Source: Lolium rigidum | Taxonomy: Eukaryota > Streptophyta > Magnoliopsida > Poales > Poaceae | Direction of reading: 5' to 3' | Assembly: GCF_022539505.1 (NCBI RefSeq) | Contig: NC_061511.1 | Coordinates: 35,784,620-35,848,619 of the forward strand | Length of the DNA stretch: 64,000 nt | Shown here: positions 11,144-23,397 of the stretch, piece after piece | Layout: every line of letters starts with the position of its first letter | Numbering within the stretch: the first letter of the stretch is position 1 | The notes under the pieces: generated by a model | Seen by the model: only the letters and a program-made list of their open reading frames with translations | What the model was told of the DNA's origin: nothing | Database searches by the model: none | Translations under genes and position numbers: made by a program

Positions 11144-13147
11144 CCATCCGGTCTTGGCTTAAATCTGCCTGCTGCTAAGCCTAGTGATAACAGATTCACT
11201 AAGTTCAAAGGTTCGTGTATGCATTGCTGTGGAGAACACCATTTCGATGTTTGCCAAACTAGGGAACCTTGGGATTACAAGGCTCCTTTCTATGGCATTG
11301 AAGAATTTGGGTCTGGTTTTTACTCAATTCCTGTTCCAGAAGCAGAATCTCATCCTGTTGAGCAGTTAAATTATGCTCACATTACTATAGAGAAAGGGGA
11401 AGTAAATTGCAGAAATATTGAGCATGAGTTCAATGTTTGGGCTGAATCTATGAAGATAAACTGGAGATTCTTTGCCAAAGAAGTTTCTTCGACATAATTC
11501 AGGACAAGGTTCCCCTCTGCTAAAGCTATAGATGAGTTGGCACATTTTGGGAAGCTATTCATGAAGACTGTTCCAGGAGCTATTATTTCCCTGGAAAAAT
11601 GGGATGGAGATATTCAACCTATAGCCATGATGCAAGAGGCCTGGTTCAGGGTGAAAGGGATTCCAATGGACTTCAGAAGCAGATCCACTGTTTTTATGCT
11701 GCTAGCCTAGTTGGAAAACCATTAGCTATGGACAAGAACTTTCTGAGAAATTTCTCCTATGTCAGAGTGAAGATTGGAAGCCAAGACTTGTCTCTAGTTC
11801 CAAACACCAGAATTGGTGAAATCAAAGGTGGCTTCTATGAATTACAATACACCAGAGAACTGTGTGATCCTATCCCTACCCCTGGTACAAGAATTGTTGT
11901 GGCTGATGCAAACCAAGGTGATGAAGCTAGTAATGGGACTCCAAAGAGACAAAGGACTGGCAGGATTGAATCTGATGCTGGGTCCCAGTATACTCCCCCC
12001 AAAATTAATGGGAACACTGATAGGAACAATTGCTCTAACAGACAAACTGCTGCAGCTATATTTGTAGCTTCTGGTAAAAACACAAGCAAGAGGAAGCTCT
12101 TTGAAGTTGACACAATGGACTGTGTTGTGAAGGACAGAAATGCAGATGCCTCTGGCTTCAAGTCATCTGTACCTCTCTCTGATACTTTTGCTCCAAGAGT
12201 TGTGTCCCCTGGGCAAGCTTCATCCAGTGCTTCTGTTTCTCCATCTTATGCTCATTTTTATCAAAATCTAGCAGTGATAAGACCTATATCTTCCAGAAGC
12301 AATACAAGAAAGAATTGGGTCCCATTATTGAGGCAGCTAATGAAGGTGATGTCTCTGAAGAAAAAGTGGATTATGACAGCACTGATTCTGAGGGTGCTGC
12401 TACATCTGTTCAATACATATATCCTGGTCAGGGGATTCTTGCCTTAGTTGTTCCTTCTCCTCGTCGTGAAAGAACTACTGCAATCATTCCTGCTGAGGGA
12501 TCTCAACCTGAGATTGATGGCACTCAAGAAGAACCTTTGTCTCAAGTAGATGACCCTATAGGTGTGGAATCTAATGAAACAAGAATTGATGATTATTTAC
12601 CTCAAGCAGGTGGTGGTTCTCAAACAATCCGCATGAGTTCCAGGATTATCTCGCAGGACTTGCACTCCATCAAGATCTCAGACAAAGCAAGCAAGAATGC
12701 TGCTGCAAGAGATGTATCAGGTACAAATCTAACTTCTCATAACTCTTTTTCTTTACTTGATGATGATGCTATCCATGAAAGGGCCCTAGAAATGGGGGTT
12801 AACCCTGAAACTTTACTATGGAGAATATCAATTATTTGAAAGATCTAGAACAGGCTAGACATGCAATTGCTATAGCTCAAACTACCAATGAACCAGATAC
12901 TGAGTCAGATATAGAAAAAATCCTGCTCTTAGGCTTTGGAAGAGATCAAGACTGTATAGATGAAGATGATTTTACACCTGTTATGTCCAGGAAAAACGGA
13001 AAAAAGAGAATAAGTCTGATCAAATCTGGGAGAAAAAGAGAGTCATCAACAAAATCAGGCGATTCTCTTGAAGGGGCACAATCAAAATCAAGTGCTGCCT
13101 TGGGGAAAGTGAGCAATGATCACCCTTTGTGTGGCATTGTCACTTGA
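11144..13147 (+). pseudogene. LINE 1 ORF1, 3' portion
   Basis: The continuation of LINE 1 ORF1 has a CCHC-like zinc knuckle at about 11,217-11,257 (Cys-Met-His-Cys...His...Cys). A region typical of plant LINE ORF1 (DUF4283-like), with a WFRVKGIP motif, follows near 11,640, and then a long acidic Ser/Thr-rich tail. The frame is broken near 11,497, around 11,600, near 12,320 and near 12,820. In intact relatives this protein binds element RNA. The small gap to ORF2 (13,147 to 13,180) preserves the usual ORF1-ORF2 order. Confidence 0.8.
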
Positions 13148-13179
13148 ACTAGATGTAGGAAGAGAAATCCAAGATACTT

Positions 13180-16100
13180 ATGATAGGTGCAACTCTTAAT
13201 TGCAGGGGTGTGGGGAGGAAGGGTATGAGTTGTTTTTTGGCTGATTTTATCAAAGAGCAAGATGTTGACTTCATTGGGTTACAGGAAACAATCAAGAAAT
13301 ATTTCTCTCCTGCTTTTTTCAGGACTATTGATCCACAGGGACTGTTTGATTGGAAATGGTTTGGTTCTATTGGTAGAAGTGGTGGAATTTTGGGTGGTTT
13401 TAGGCTATCCAGATTTTCTATCGCTGATACTATGGTTGGTAGATTCTTCATCAAAGTTACTTTGATGGATCTTAAGCTCAGAGTGACCTTGTGCTTGATA
13501 ATTATGTATGGTGCTGCTCAGATTTGTGATAATGAAGATTTTTCTGATAGATCTTGGCATGGTGTGTAGTGATCAAAGGCATCCTGTTCTCATAGGAGGA
13601 GATTTCAATATCATCAGATTCTCCTCTGAGAAGAACAAGTACATGAGAAACAACAGATGGACAGATATGTTTAACTCAATAATCAACACTCATGCTTTGA
13701 GAGAAATTCATCTATCTGGCGGCCAATATACTTGGACAAACAATCAAGTTGATCCCACTCTTGAGAAGTTGGACAGATTTTTGATGAGCAGTGACTGGGA
13801 AGATTTGTTTCCTTTGACAACAGTTCATAAACTGAATAGAGATGTATCTGACCATAATCCTCTAATCCTTGATACTATGGAGAATAAACCAAAGAAAAAA
13901 TATCAATTCAGGTTTGAAAAGAATTGGATAAAGGAGGAAGATTTTATGGCCAGAGTTGGTCGAGCCTGACAGCAGAATATCAGGGCAAGGACTAGTCTGG
14001 ACAGAGTTCAGAAAAAACTCAAGGCTATCAAGAATAGTCCGAAGGGGTGGGGACACAATTTAAGGGGAAGAGATAAAAAAAGGAAAAAGGAAATTTCTCT
14101 CTTGCTTGCTGAGCTGGAAATGAAAGAAGAATATTCCCCTTTGTCTGTTCCTGATATTCAAAAAAGAACTGTACTTCAGCAAGAAATGCTTGATATTCTG
14201 GACAAAGAAGAATGTTTCTAGTGTCAAAGGGCAAGAGATAACTGGCTGCTGAAAGGGGATACTAATACAGCTTACTTTCATAGAATGACAAATGGATGTA
14301 AGAGAAAATCTAAGATTTTCTCTCTGAAAAATGGTGACTCTGTAATTCAAGGGGATGATGCTTTGTTGAATCATGCCACAGAGTTCTACAGAAATCTCTT
14401 TGGTCCTGCAGAAGACAGAGGGGTTAGATTGAATGCTGATATATGGAATAATGCAGAAAAACTTGATGATACTAACAGGGAGGCTCTGGGCAAAAGATTC
14501 ACTGAAAAGAAGTTAAAGAGGTTGTGGATCAGATGGAGAAAAATAAAGCAACAGGGCCTGATGGATTTCCCATTGAATTCTATCCAGCTTGTTGGGATAT
14601 TATCAAAGAAGATATTATGACAGTGTTTCATGATTTACATGAACACAAGATTGACCTGGCCAGTATTAATTATGGTATTATTACCATAATTCCAAAAGGG
14701 GAAGAGGCTGATAGGATCCAAAAATACAGGCCTTTTTGTTTACTGCAAGTTCTGTTCAAGATATTCACCAAAACCCTTACTGTCAGAGTCGTTACACCAG
14801 TCATGGAGAAATTGCTATCCAATCATCAAACTCCTTTCATCAAAGGGAGATACATCACAGATGGGGTTATGCTGCCTCAAGAGGTTCTGAGAGAAAGTAA
14901 ATACAAGAAGCAACATGGTATTGTGTTGAAAATCGACTTTGAGAAGGCATATGACAAGGTAAACTGGAACTTTTTGTTTGATTGTTGTTCACAAAAGGGA
15001 TTCAGTGACAGCTGGCTTGTTTGGATAAAAAATGTGGTAACAAATGGTACGTTGAGCGTGAAAGTGAATGACAATGTTGGTCCTTACTTTGCTAGTTGTA
15101 AGGGTGTGAGACAAGGAGACCCTTTTGCCCCTTTCCTGTTCAATATGGTAGCTAACAGTTTATCCAAGATGATATCCCTGGCACAACAGAATGGTCTCAT
15201 CACAGGGCTGGCAGATAACTTAGTGGAAAATGGTATTTCTCTACTTCAATATGCCGATGACAATATTCTTCTCGTTCAAGATGATGTTGAACAAGCTGTG
15301 AATTTGAAACTCATCCTGTACATTTTTGAAACAATGTCTGGACTCAAAATCAATTTTGAGAAAAGTGAGGTCATGATGGTGCTAGATGATGAGGTGAAAG
15401 CCCAGTTCTTTGCCTCCCTCTTTAACTACAAGCAGGGAATTGGCCAATCAAATATCTGGACACTCCTGTTTGTGCAAGAAGACCAACTGTTGCTGAGATG
15501 AAATTTCTGGGGGAAAACAAAGAAGAAAATGAGTGGCTGGGTGGGGAATGCAATGTCCATTGGTGGGAGAGTGGTCAAGATTGATGCCTGTCTCTCCAGT
15601 GTGTCTGTCTATCAGATGTCCATGAGGTTGCTGCATAAAACAACCATTGAACAAATTGACAAGCCTATCAGATCCTTCTTTTGAGCTGGTAGTGCTGACA
15701 AAAGGAAGTATCATTTTGTTAAATGGAAATGGATCTGCAAGCCATAGAGAAAAGGTGGCTTGGGTATAAAAAATCTTCATTTGTTCAATATCAGTTTAAT
15801 GTGCAAGTGGTGGTGGAAATTGGAGAATGAAACAGGACCCTGGCAAGACCTGATGAAGCATAAATATATGAGTCATGGTGGTGTTTATCACACAAGGAAG
15901 AGACCTGGGGATTCCCCTCTCTGGTCTGATATGCTGCAGGTGAAACAAATATATCTGAAAGGGAGAAGGATGAAGGTGGGGAATGGCAGAGACACAAGCT
16001 TCTGGTGTGATGCCTGGTGTGATCAAATTCCCCTGAAAGATAGATTTCCTGAGATTTTTGATATCTGTATTGAACAAAATGTGACAGTTGTTGCTGCTGC

Positions 16101-16927
16101 TAACATGAACTGGAATTTTTCTTTCAGAAGATGGATGACACCTGATATTGCTTGGCAGATCCATGGGTTACATCAAATTATGTCACAGTCTGTTTTAACT
16201 GACCTGCAGGATATAAACCCCACTGGAAATGGACAAAAAGTGGCAAATTTTCTATCAAATCCGTTTATAATCATCTGTGCGGCAATGGCATAGATAGAAC
16301 CTTCAAGCACCTTTGGAAGAGCAGAATTCCTTTGAAAATTAAGATCTGGCTGTGGATGATTTGTCATAATGCCATTGCCACAAAAAATAATCTCCTGAGA
16401 AGAAACTGGCAAGGAAGTGCTACCTGTCAATTCTGCAACAGTCCTGAAACTATTTCCCATCTCTTTTTCTCCTGTCCAGCCGCAAAATTTGTTTGGAGTG
16501 CGGTGGGTAATTTGGTTGGGGCAAAATCGAGACCAGGCTCATTCACACAATTTTCTGGTGGATACCACAGTTTATCCCTGCAAGCAGAAACACGCAAAAT
16601 GCGGGGTTGGCTGTGATTTGCTGGGTGATCTGGAAGCTTAGGAACCGATCTTGTTTTGATCACAAAATGATCAAAGATCCTATAGAACTGATCAGCTACT
16701 CTACTGTCTTTATGAAATATTGGGCAGGCCTCCATGGTGAAAAGGATGCTGAAGACTTGCGTCTGGGCGCTGATGGACTACTGAAGCTGGACAATGCTCC
16801 TACTGCTACTGGAAGAACTCGAAACATGCCTGGACAGTTGCAAAGGCCCTTGCAGATCAGAGAGGCGAGAGTTGCTGCTGATGAAGAAGAAGACATGGAA
16901 GAGGAAGAACATGATGACATTGCCTGA
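13180..16927 (+). pseudogene. LINE 1 ORF2: endonuclease and reverse transcriptase, frameshifted
   Basis: The N-terminal part is an APE-type endonuclease: LNCRGVGRKGM, then a GLQETIKK motif, GGDFNIIRF near 13,600 and SDHNPLILD near 13,850. The reverse transcriptase lies at about 14,530-15,500, with KATGPDGFP, KIDFEKAYDKVNW, GVRQGDPFAPFLF and the catalytic YADD at 15,250-15,261. A C-terminal zinc-binding region (Cys-x-x-Cys...His...Cys) lies at about 16,420-16,480. Frameshifts or stops occur near 13,565, 13,970, 14,220, 14,600, 15,500, 15,680 and 16,290. The remainder to 16,927 is an acidic tail. A typical dead LINE ORF2. Confidence 0.9.
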
Positions 16928-17228
16928 AAAAATATGGTGTGGAAAATGCAAGATGGTGGTTGCTGATGCTTTCCCTGGAAGTAGTTCTATCTGTCGTTTG
17001 CTGAAGCTTTTGCTCTTTGTCGCCTGTTAGATGTCGGGCTGTGTCGCCTTGTTAGATATCTGTGGTCAAAACTTCTGGTTGGTTTTATGTTCGCTAGCAT
17101 TAGGCGGCGATTTTGTATATATGTGTTAGCTGTCCCTTAAACTTGCCAGATGGGCAAGTGACACTCGCTTGTTTTTCGTTATCTTTGGGTAATGAAAAAT
17201 CCGATACTTTGGATCGTTTGGAAAAAAA
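16928..17228 (+). other. LINE 1 3' UTR and A-tail
   Basis: Non-coding sequence ending TAATGAAAAATCC, a short pyrimidine/purine region, and a seven-A tract directly before the target-site duplication. Confidence 0.75.
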
Positions 17229-17242
17229 TTGATCACGGTTAG

Positions 17243-17810
17243 CTATGGCCGTGTGTTTCCTCGTTCAGTCTTTCAAGCTCACACGAGATAGATCAGTCGG
17301 GAGTAACCACCATATGTCGACATGGTGTAGCTTAGTACTCCCTCCCTCCGATTCATAATCAATGTAGAGGAATCTGTTTAAAACTTGGATAAATTTAGAC
17401 TAAATTAACACCAACACTTCTTATGCATGGATCAAAGGGAGTTATAAATTTTTAATAGCTGAATGTTTATGGTTTGATGTGTTAATTGTTGTTTTTGATG
17501 TAAAGAAGTACTCCGGTAATGGGAGTGGTGTGTTTCAAAATCATGAGGCCCTTGCAAATAAATTAGGTCTTAGCATGATATGTCTCGAAATGTTTTAAGT
17601 GGAAGATAGCAACTGTAGAGTTCATTTGATATAGAGGCCCGATCATAGTATGTAATGAAATGCTTTAAAAGGGAATTACATAATTCGGATTTATATACAA
17701 CACTCCATCTAATGCACACGTTTTCCCACACACGCACTCGCATATAAGTTTGATCAATACATGTAATTAAAAACATCCTATTCATACATCAAATTCATAA
17801 CAATGAATGC
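17243..17810. other. Duplicated flank of gene copy 1, no gene
   Basis: After the LINE the sequence resumes the upstream flank of copy 1 and matches 47,060-47,480 (shared GTTTCCTCGTTNAGTCTTTCA and repeated GAAATGNTTTAA blocks). No coding frame is convincing. Confidence 0.6.
17338..17442. mobile_element. Stowaway-like MITE, degenerate
   Basis: A roughly 105 bp insert between TA dinucleotides opens CTCCCTCCCTCCGATTCATA and closes with an AAAGGGAGT complement-like end. The matching flank of copy 3 lacks it. The right terminal repeat is poor, so the call is tentative. Confidence 0.45.
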
Positions 17811-18170
17811 AATCTCACATATCATCTCATAAGATCAAAGATCCACCACATAGAAATTACATAAATATGTCCAAGATCATGTTAGGCAACTCACGTGGAT
17901 TTAATACAATCATAGCACAAAAGAGAGATAGATCAAGCTACTTCCGCAAACCCATAGTCCGCAAACCCATAGTCCGGAGTGGACGACTCCCTTCTCATCT
18001 AGGAGGCGCTGGTGATGATGTTGGAAAGGTTGGAGATGCAACCGGGGATTGACTCCGGCGGCGTTTCCCCTTCAAGCTTCGCTGGTTCTCGCTCAGTTTC
18101 GTGGTTTCTGCGTTTTCGCCGCCTCCTCCTCCGAGAACGCCTCGAGGGTCTTTTTATAGGCAGTTTTAGG
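17811..18170 (-). promoter_or_regulatory. Candidate minus-strand promoter and leader with a short tandem repeat
   Basis: On the minus strand a TATA-like CTATAAAAAG lies at about 18,152-18,161. It is followed leftward by about 150 GC-rich bases resembling a plant 5' leader. Two direct copies of CCGCAAACCCATAGT lie at about 17,946-17,975. No downstream coding frame could be linked to it, so the transcript, if any, is unknown. Confidence 0.25.
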
Positions 18171-18780
18171 TCAAGACAGAGATCCTAAGATGAAGACGGA
18201 CGACTGCGGACGCTCTAGACCCAAGTTGGACCAGGTGTTGCTGTCCCACATGTTGACCGCGCCACCTTTTCTATCTTGGCCTTCGTGGCTCTCCAAAAGC
18301 CCAGGGCCTTCTCCTTCGATAAAAAAAGTTACCTGTGGTTTTCTACTCGTGACGTCCGCCTCTACCGTCAGCAGTGCAAAAAACACGCCCATCACTGGTA
18401 AGCATTTCTGGCGTAGTGAATGCACATGTTGCGTTCCCTTGTTAGAGGTGGAAAGTCAAAGCCCGGTTTTAAAGAAGAAAATCCAGAGATCAACATGTGG
18501 TTAGATTCATCACATGCAAATGAAATGATCTCTTATTGAAGGCTTGTTACTTTTCGCTAATTTGTTTCGGCGTTTTACTATAAGATTAGTGGTAGTCTAG
18601 CGGAGTCATTATCGCGACACATATGGCATCGAGTTTTTCATTTTCTTTTCTCTGGACGCGTTTGTTTTGTTTCGATGTGTGGCTTTTGATAATGTTTGAA
18701 TGCGGAGGGTGAGGGTTATCCTCCTTATCGAAAAAATTTAAAGATTACGCTAGTCAGACATCTTCAGGCTCTCATAATCT
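18171..18780. other. No gene seen
   Basis: Short open frames only, on both strands, with no recognisable domain or splice-consistent structure. Confidence 0.4.
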
Positions 18781-19134
18781 TATTTTATTTATCCTCCACC
18801 AAGACATGAGACACATCTTCAATTAGCATGATTCTCGACATTAGAATTTTCCTCGCCAATATATAGTTGTTCGTTCTATCACCCGGAATACACATTTATT
18901 GCCCCATACACTTCACAATCAACTTCATGTCTACTAGAGTAGTACTATTTAATTATAAAATGAAGCATTACAACGAGCTTATAATAAGAAATATCTCAAA
19001 CCAACTAGCAAACATATCTGATACAGCCGCAAAAAGATGATTACAAACTTGAAGACCAAGTGGAGTAGCAACTCGAAAAGTACGAGTGAGCAAAATTTTA
19101 TTTTTTTACCGCGAATGTTTTGAATAATGTGAAG
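18780..19134. repeat. 3' flank shared by gene copies 2, 3 and 4
   Basis: 18,785-18,960 matches 48,304-48,490 (TTATCCTCCACCA...CAATTAGCA). 18,975-19,134 matches 45,955-46,120 nearly base for base, including GATACAGCCGCAAAAAGATG. It belongs to the duplicated block that carries the gene family. Confidence 0.75.
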
Positions 19135-20160
19135 TTAAGGTGTCGGAAAGTAGGGAGCCCGTGCAACATGAGGATTAGATGGACCTCCAACCCATAGGTT
19201 CATGGGGTCATCGCCCGGGCGGCGCACATCTTGGTCGCGCCGGCCGCATATATCAGAAACCCACAAGGCCGCCGCGCCCAATACCTCAGCAGACAACCGG
19301 AGAAGGCTCCAGAACACTGGATGTTCGCCGTATTCTGCGGCATCGTAGTGAAGAACATGGCAGCCGGCCATGATCCCCGCTTCGATGCTCGCGTGCTCGT
19401 TGGAAGAAGTCCATGGCCATGGGAATGGGACGGGCGCGAGTATGCCAGCATGGCTCTCGCCTCTCTTCCCGCGTCCCGTGTCCATTCGCGCCCCGCCGGC
19501 CTCGATTTTGTGCCGGCCGCCGAGCCACCGGAGCAGGCGCTGGAACAGTGGATGGCCGTCGTATCGTGCCGCGGCGGCGCGGGTGGGGATATGGAGGGCG
19601 CGGGCACGGTGTGAATTTTCCGGCAGTTGTAGCTTCGCGTGCGTGTGAAAAGATGTCGCGCGGCAGCCGACGCGTCACATATGGCTGCTAGCTAGGGAAT
19701 TTAATTTGACGGCAGCCGGCCATGAGCATCCCTTCGGGGCTCGCGTGCTCGTTGGCAGATGTCCATGGCCATGGGACGGCGATGCGCGCGTGGCTCTCGC
19801 CTCTCTTCCTGCGTCTCGCGTCGCCATCGGCATCGGTCTGCGCCCGGCCGCTGCTGGCCATGCTCTGAGCTTCCACCGACGCCATGCCCCTGCTCCGCCG
19901 TGCGATGAGCGCGGGTCTGCCGGCGCGGCTGTTGGCGGCCAGCCTCTTGTCTCTCGGTGGTACACCGTGTCCGGCGTCGATTCCCTGCGCGCCGACAACG
20001 AGACAGGCGGCGCAGTCGATGCCGTGGCACGCGTGGTACGTGAACGTGACCGGCCGGTCGGCGACGAAGCTGTAGGTGATCGTGTGTCCGGCGCACCGGG
20101 TCGTCGTCACGACGCCCTGCATCGAGTCCGCCGATGGCGCCATGCCGGTCCGAGATAGGC
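19135..20160 (-). pseudogene. Copy 2 of the four-copy unknown gene family
   Basis: Minus-strand frame 20,290-19,688 includes ATFPTTVVLTVARLSR, then Met-Ala-Pro-Ser and the conserved core HTITYSFVADRPVTFTYH. A second frame, 19,485-19,135, holds the C-terminal block: HVLHYDAAEYGEHPVFW, then a hydrophobic helix (SLLRLSAEVLGAAALWV), then a basic tail. The two parts are in different frames, separated by a region with internal near-repeats of the AMERGER-type GGCCATGAGCATCC/TGATCC segment (around 19,360 and 19,720). Either an intron joins them or the copy is rearranged; compare copy 3, where both parts lie in one frame. No ATG is found at the family start, and the first Met is internal. Function unknown. 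Confidence 0.5.
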
Positions 20161-20430
20161 GAGCGACTGTGAGGACGACGGTGGTGGGGAAGGTTGCTTG
20201 CTTGTTGGCTGTTGAGTGAGAGACTCGGTCTCGAACCCCAGCAGTCTCCCGCTCAGCTGTGTGTGTCTCTGACAATGGGGTATTATCCAACTATATATGG
20301 TTTGGCGAATTGGGGTTTCGTAGGGAGGAAGGCTCGCAAGTTACAGCCGTCTGATTGCATCCCGTGCGTGATACACGTTTAAGCCGGAATCGACGCGTTA
20401 GATACACGCCAGCGTGCAGTCAGTCAACAG
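20161..20430 (-). promoter_or_regulatory. Promoter-like 5' flank of gene copy 2
   Basis: A TATA-like TATATA lies at about 20,292-20,298, and the shared GAGGAAGGCTCGCAAGTTAC and CGACGCGTTAGATAC boxes follow at 20,325-20,405. Similarity to the other copies ends near 20,430. Confidence 0.45.
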
Positions 20431-21210
20431 GAGCGAACAGCAGCGAATGCGCAGAGTGCAGGGGATCGAGCGGCCAGGTGCGACCGCGCGCGTGAGGAAG
20501 AGCTTTGGGGGCGGGCCGGTAACGCTGCCATATTTAAAGGTTCCCGCTATTTCTGGTTTCTGCCTGCCCGTTCGGCTCGTCCCGGCCAAGGTGGCGCGGT
20601 ACTGCCGACCGTGCGGGGCGAAGCAGAGAACGCGCAGCGTGAAGGGGATCGAGCGGCGCGCGCGTGTGGAAGAGCGAGAGGCGGCCTGGAGCGGGCGCAC
20701 TTCCGAGTCTGGGGCGGCCATGCGTGGTGGTTAATTAATTACCTGCTGGATGGATCCATCGATCGGATGAAAACCTGCCTCGCGCGCGGACGGCCAGCCC
20801 GGACATGGATTCGACGACCACCACACCAACTCTGTCCTGCAATCGCGCACCACGGAAGGACGAACGGCTTGTTAATTATAATAACATTAAATCCCTGGAT
20901 TCACGACCTCTCATGGAATGGAACCATCATCAGGCGAAAAGAGTTGAACAAAGTCCGGCAGTGACATCGATCGAACAAGGAGGCAGGCATGGTTGGTTGA
21001 ATAGTTACCTGCCGCTGGATGGACGATGAGGACGACGCCGGCTCTATACGTATACATGCACCGCCGAGAAATGGAGTCAGCGACCAAGTGATGTCTCTTC
21101 TCCTCTCCTCTCCTCGACGAGCAAGAGTCAAAGTCTAAGTCGTGTCGCACGCGTCAGCCGCACGCGGCAACCTCCACCCCTCCTCCTATTTATAGGCACT
21201 AGGAGTAGTA
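20431..21210 (-). promoter_or_regulatory. GC-rich block with a TATA box and two similar 5' splice sites
   Basis: On the minus strand CCTATAAATAGG at about 21,184-21,195 is a good TATA box. About 150 bases downstream a GC-rich leader reaches CCAGCGGCAG|GTAACT near 21,010. A second, similar donor, CCAGCAG|GTAATTAATT, follows near 20,745, as if a leader exon were duplicated. Another approximate repeat pairs 20,440-20,475 with 20,615-20,655 (shared GGGGATCGAGCGGC). I cannot find a coding exon that these donors feed. It could be the 5' end of a decayed or non-coding transcript. Confidence 0.3.
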
Positions 21211-21652
21211 AAGGGTTTTAGTTCAAATTTCTAAAGCCGGCGCCAATTTTTTCCCCTCTCCACATGGCCGGAGATTGCCCGCTTCTTTTGTTTCCAAAAA
21301 ATTTCATCTCTAACTACTCCTCTCTTCCAATGAAGCACAATTAGTCACACGCGTAACCTCAAGTAAAAAAGGCACATACATGCGGCTCATTAATCGTCCA
21401 TAAAACTAGCGCCTAACCACCGCATGGTATCACAGCCATTAATTGGGTGCCTATCCTGTCACTGGATGTCCACCTGATTTTCCTCATAGTTTCTCCCACT
21501 AGTTACTCCGAGATTTAAGGGACCCAAAGAAAAAACGAGTCTCTCTTGATTACTACTTCCTATCACAACAGAAGGTGCTACGGATGCAGCCGGATTTGTT
21601 TCCCCCTAACGTACTTTCTTTCTATTTGATAATTCCGCCACAAATGAGTCTA

Positions 21653-21872
21653 CTCCCTCCCTATACCATAAAACAGTATTATATTATTGCTATAGATATT
21701 TAATACCATAGCTGTATACATTTCTTTGTATGCTTGGTCAGACTTTGTACCTTTTGAATTTTGAGAAAAGTTATGCGGCTTATTCTATCAACCAAGGGTG
21801 TGGTTTGCTTATTACCCTGCCTCTCCTTTTCTGTCCCATAATCGTAGTTCAAATTTGGAACGGAGGGAGTGA
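21653..21872. mobile_element. Stowaway-like MITE
   Basis: Opens CTCCCTCCCTATACCATA and closes with an AACGGAGGGAG complement. About 220 bases, AT-rich, without coding potential. The flanking TA on the right is imperfect. Confidence 0.5.
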
Positions 21873-23334
21873 CGTGCACCAGATCGAATAATGGATACAG
21901 CTAGACTCCATCAACATTGTTAGCACTGGACAATATTCAATTCATACACACATGGCTTGCTTTACTTTTACAACCTAGTAACAAACCCACTACCATTGCA
22001 AATTAAAATTAGCTATACACACAAAAATACATGGATATATAGCTTCATCAAGTTTCTAAGGGCCGGCGACTAACCGTCCCATAAAACTAGGAAGCACAAA
22101 CACAAGGCATGGTATATACCAACTATTAATTGGTGCTTACTATCATTGGTTCAGCACAAGCATCTCTCCGGCCTCATTTTCCTGCTCACACTAATCATTC
22201 CGAGATTTTAGGGAGCCACAAAACTAAGTCTCGCTTTAGTTCCTATATATACTCCCTAGGTTCACCTTTACCCTGCGTTCAACCTTTTTCAGTTTTTTTT
22301 CCGATTTACCTTGCGTTCTCTAGTTGATTTCCTAATTTTTCCTACTGATATGCTGGCTCTGTTTAATTCCATCCACAAATCACTCACATGGAAAGCTGGA
22401 ATTGATTAGCTAAGGGACCGACATAGGCCAATGCATGCGTTGGATGGATTTTCCACCCGCGTGTGCACCATGGGACTGTTTTGATCAGGGGCAATTCAGT
22501 CCATCCACTCACTAATTTAACCCTTCCTAAGCTATTTTTGGTATCTGTGTTTTAACCAAAACAACTCATTTTTGTCAAAATTGATCGAACTAACTATTCC
22601 TTGATTTAAGGGAGCCACAAAATCGAGTCTCCCTGTTGTTTCCTTTGTGAACAGAGAAGGTGCTACTTGTGCGGCCAGATTTGTGTCCATGTAAAACAAT
22701 GTCAAAAATCAGCAATGTCATGTTTGACCAAGATTTTAGAAAAAAAATTATACTCCGTATAGTTTTTTCGCACGATAATTAACACACATCCTAAGATGGT
22801 TATTTCCGTTGGTTTTGGACCTGATTACCCCTAGGGGAGGACGTATTAGTAGTGGATGTTTACGAAAGTCTTGATTATCTCCCAACAGATCCCAGAGATC
22901 TCTCTCCTTTAAAAACAAACAAGGCAAGCTAACTACGTGAGAGAGGAAGAAAAAAGACAAACAAGGCAAGCTAGCTAGCCGGCCAAATCATCTATTCCAA
23001 AATTTCAGGGATTGGCATGATGCGGGGTGTCTTAATAGCAGAAATCTCATGCGGCAACTTAGGCAGGGGTAGTTTTGACAACAATTCTTATACGGCTTAT
23101 ATTTCGGATTTTTTGCCAAAAAACTATATGGCTTATATCAAGGAAGGGAACTTCTATCCAATATCAAATCAATACTATATTACTATAGCTATGTAGAACC
23201 AAACTGATGGAGTACTTACGTTTAAATTAGTGGGAAATATACATATGTATCTGGACAAAGATAAGTCGCTTATATTTCCAAAATGGAGGGAGTACTTCTG
23301 CTTAACTTTTGAGGAAGGCCCATGTCTACTTTGC

Positions 23335-23397
23335 TACTCCCTCCGATTCCATAATCTCATTTCGTAGTTTTAATTCAAATTTGGAACGGATGGAGTA
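23335..23397. mobile_element. Very short Stowaway-like MITE remnant
   Basis: CTCCCTCCGATTCCATAAT at the left and GGAACGGATGGAG at the right, flanked by TA. Only about 63 bases long. Its centre resembles the right part of the 21,653-21,872 element. Confidence 0.5.

Larger units (their letters stand above)
953..17228 (+). mobile_element. LINE 1: decayed L1-type non-LTR retrotransposon, interrupted by an LTR element
   Basis: The element is flanked by a target-site duplication, TTGATCACGGTTAG, at 939-952 and 17,229-17,242 (two further A's may belong to it or to the tail). It ends in an A-tract (17,222-17,228), as expected for target-primed reverse transcription. Without the nested LTR element and one TACCT copy it is about 6.5 kb. 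It carries an ORF1 (coiled coil, zinc knuckle, DUF4283-like region) and an ORF2 (endonuclease, reverse transcriptase, zinc-binding C-terminus), both broken by several frameshifts and stops. There is essentially no 5' UTR, so the 5' end is probably truncated. The homologous flank of gene copy 3 (about 47,030-47,060) keeps the uninterrupted target, which independently supports the boundaries. Not competent for autonomous movement. Confidence 0.93.

Noticed and set aside
20161..20290. Upstream start of gene copy 2 at 20,290
   Set aside because: The codon there is TTG, not ATG, and it overlaps the promoter-like block, so it is not a credible start.
22130..22327. Small plus-strand ORF
   Set aside because: Lies in the diverged direct-repeat region; no homologous frame is kept in the sister repeats.
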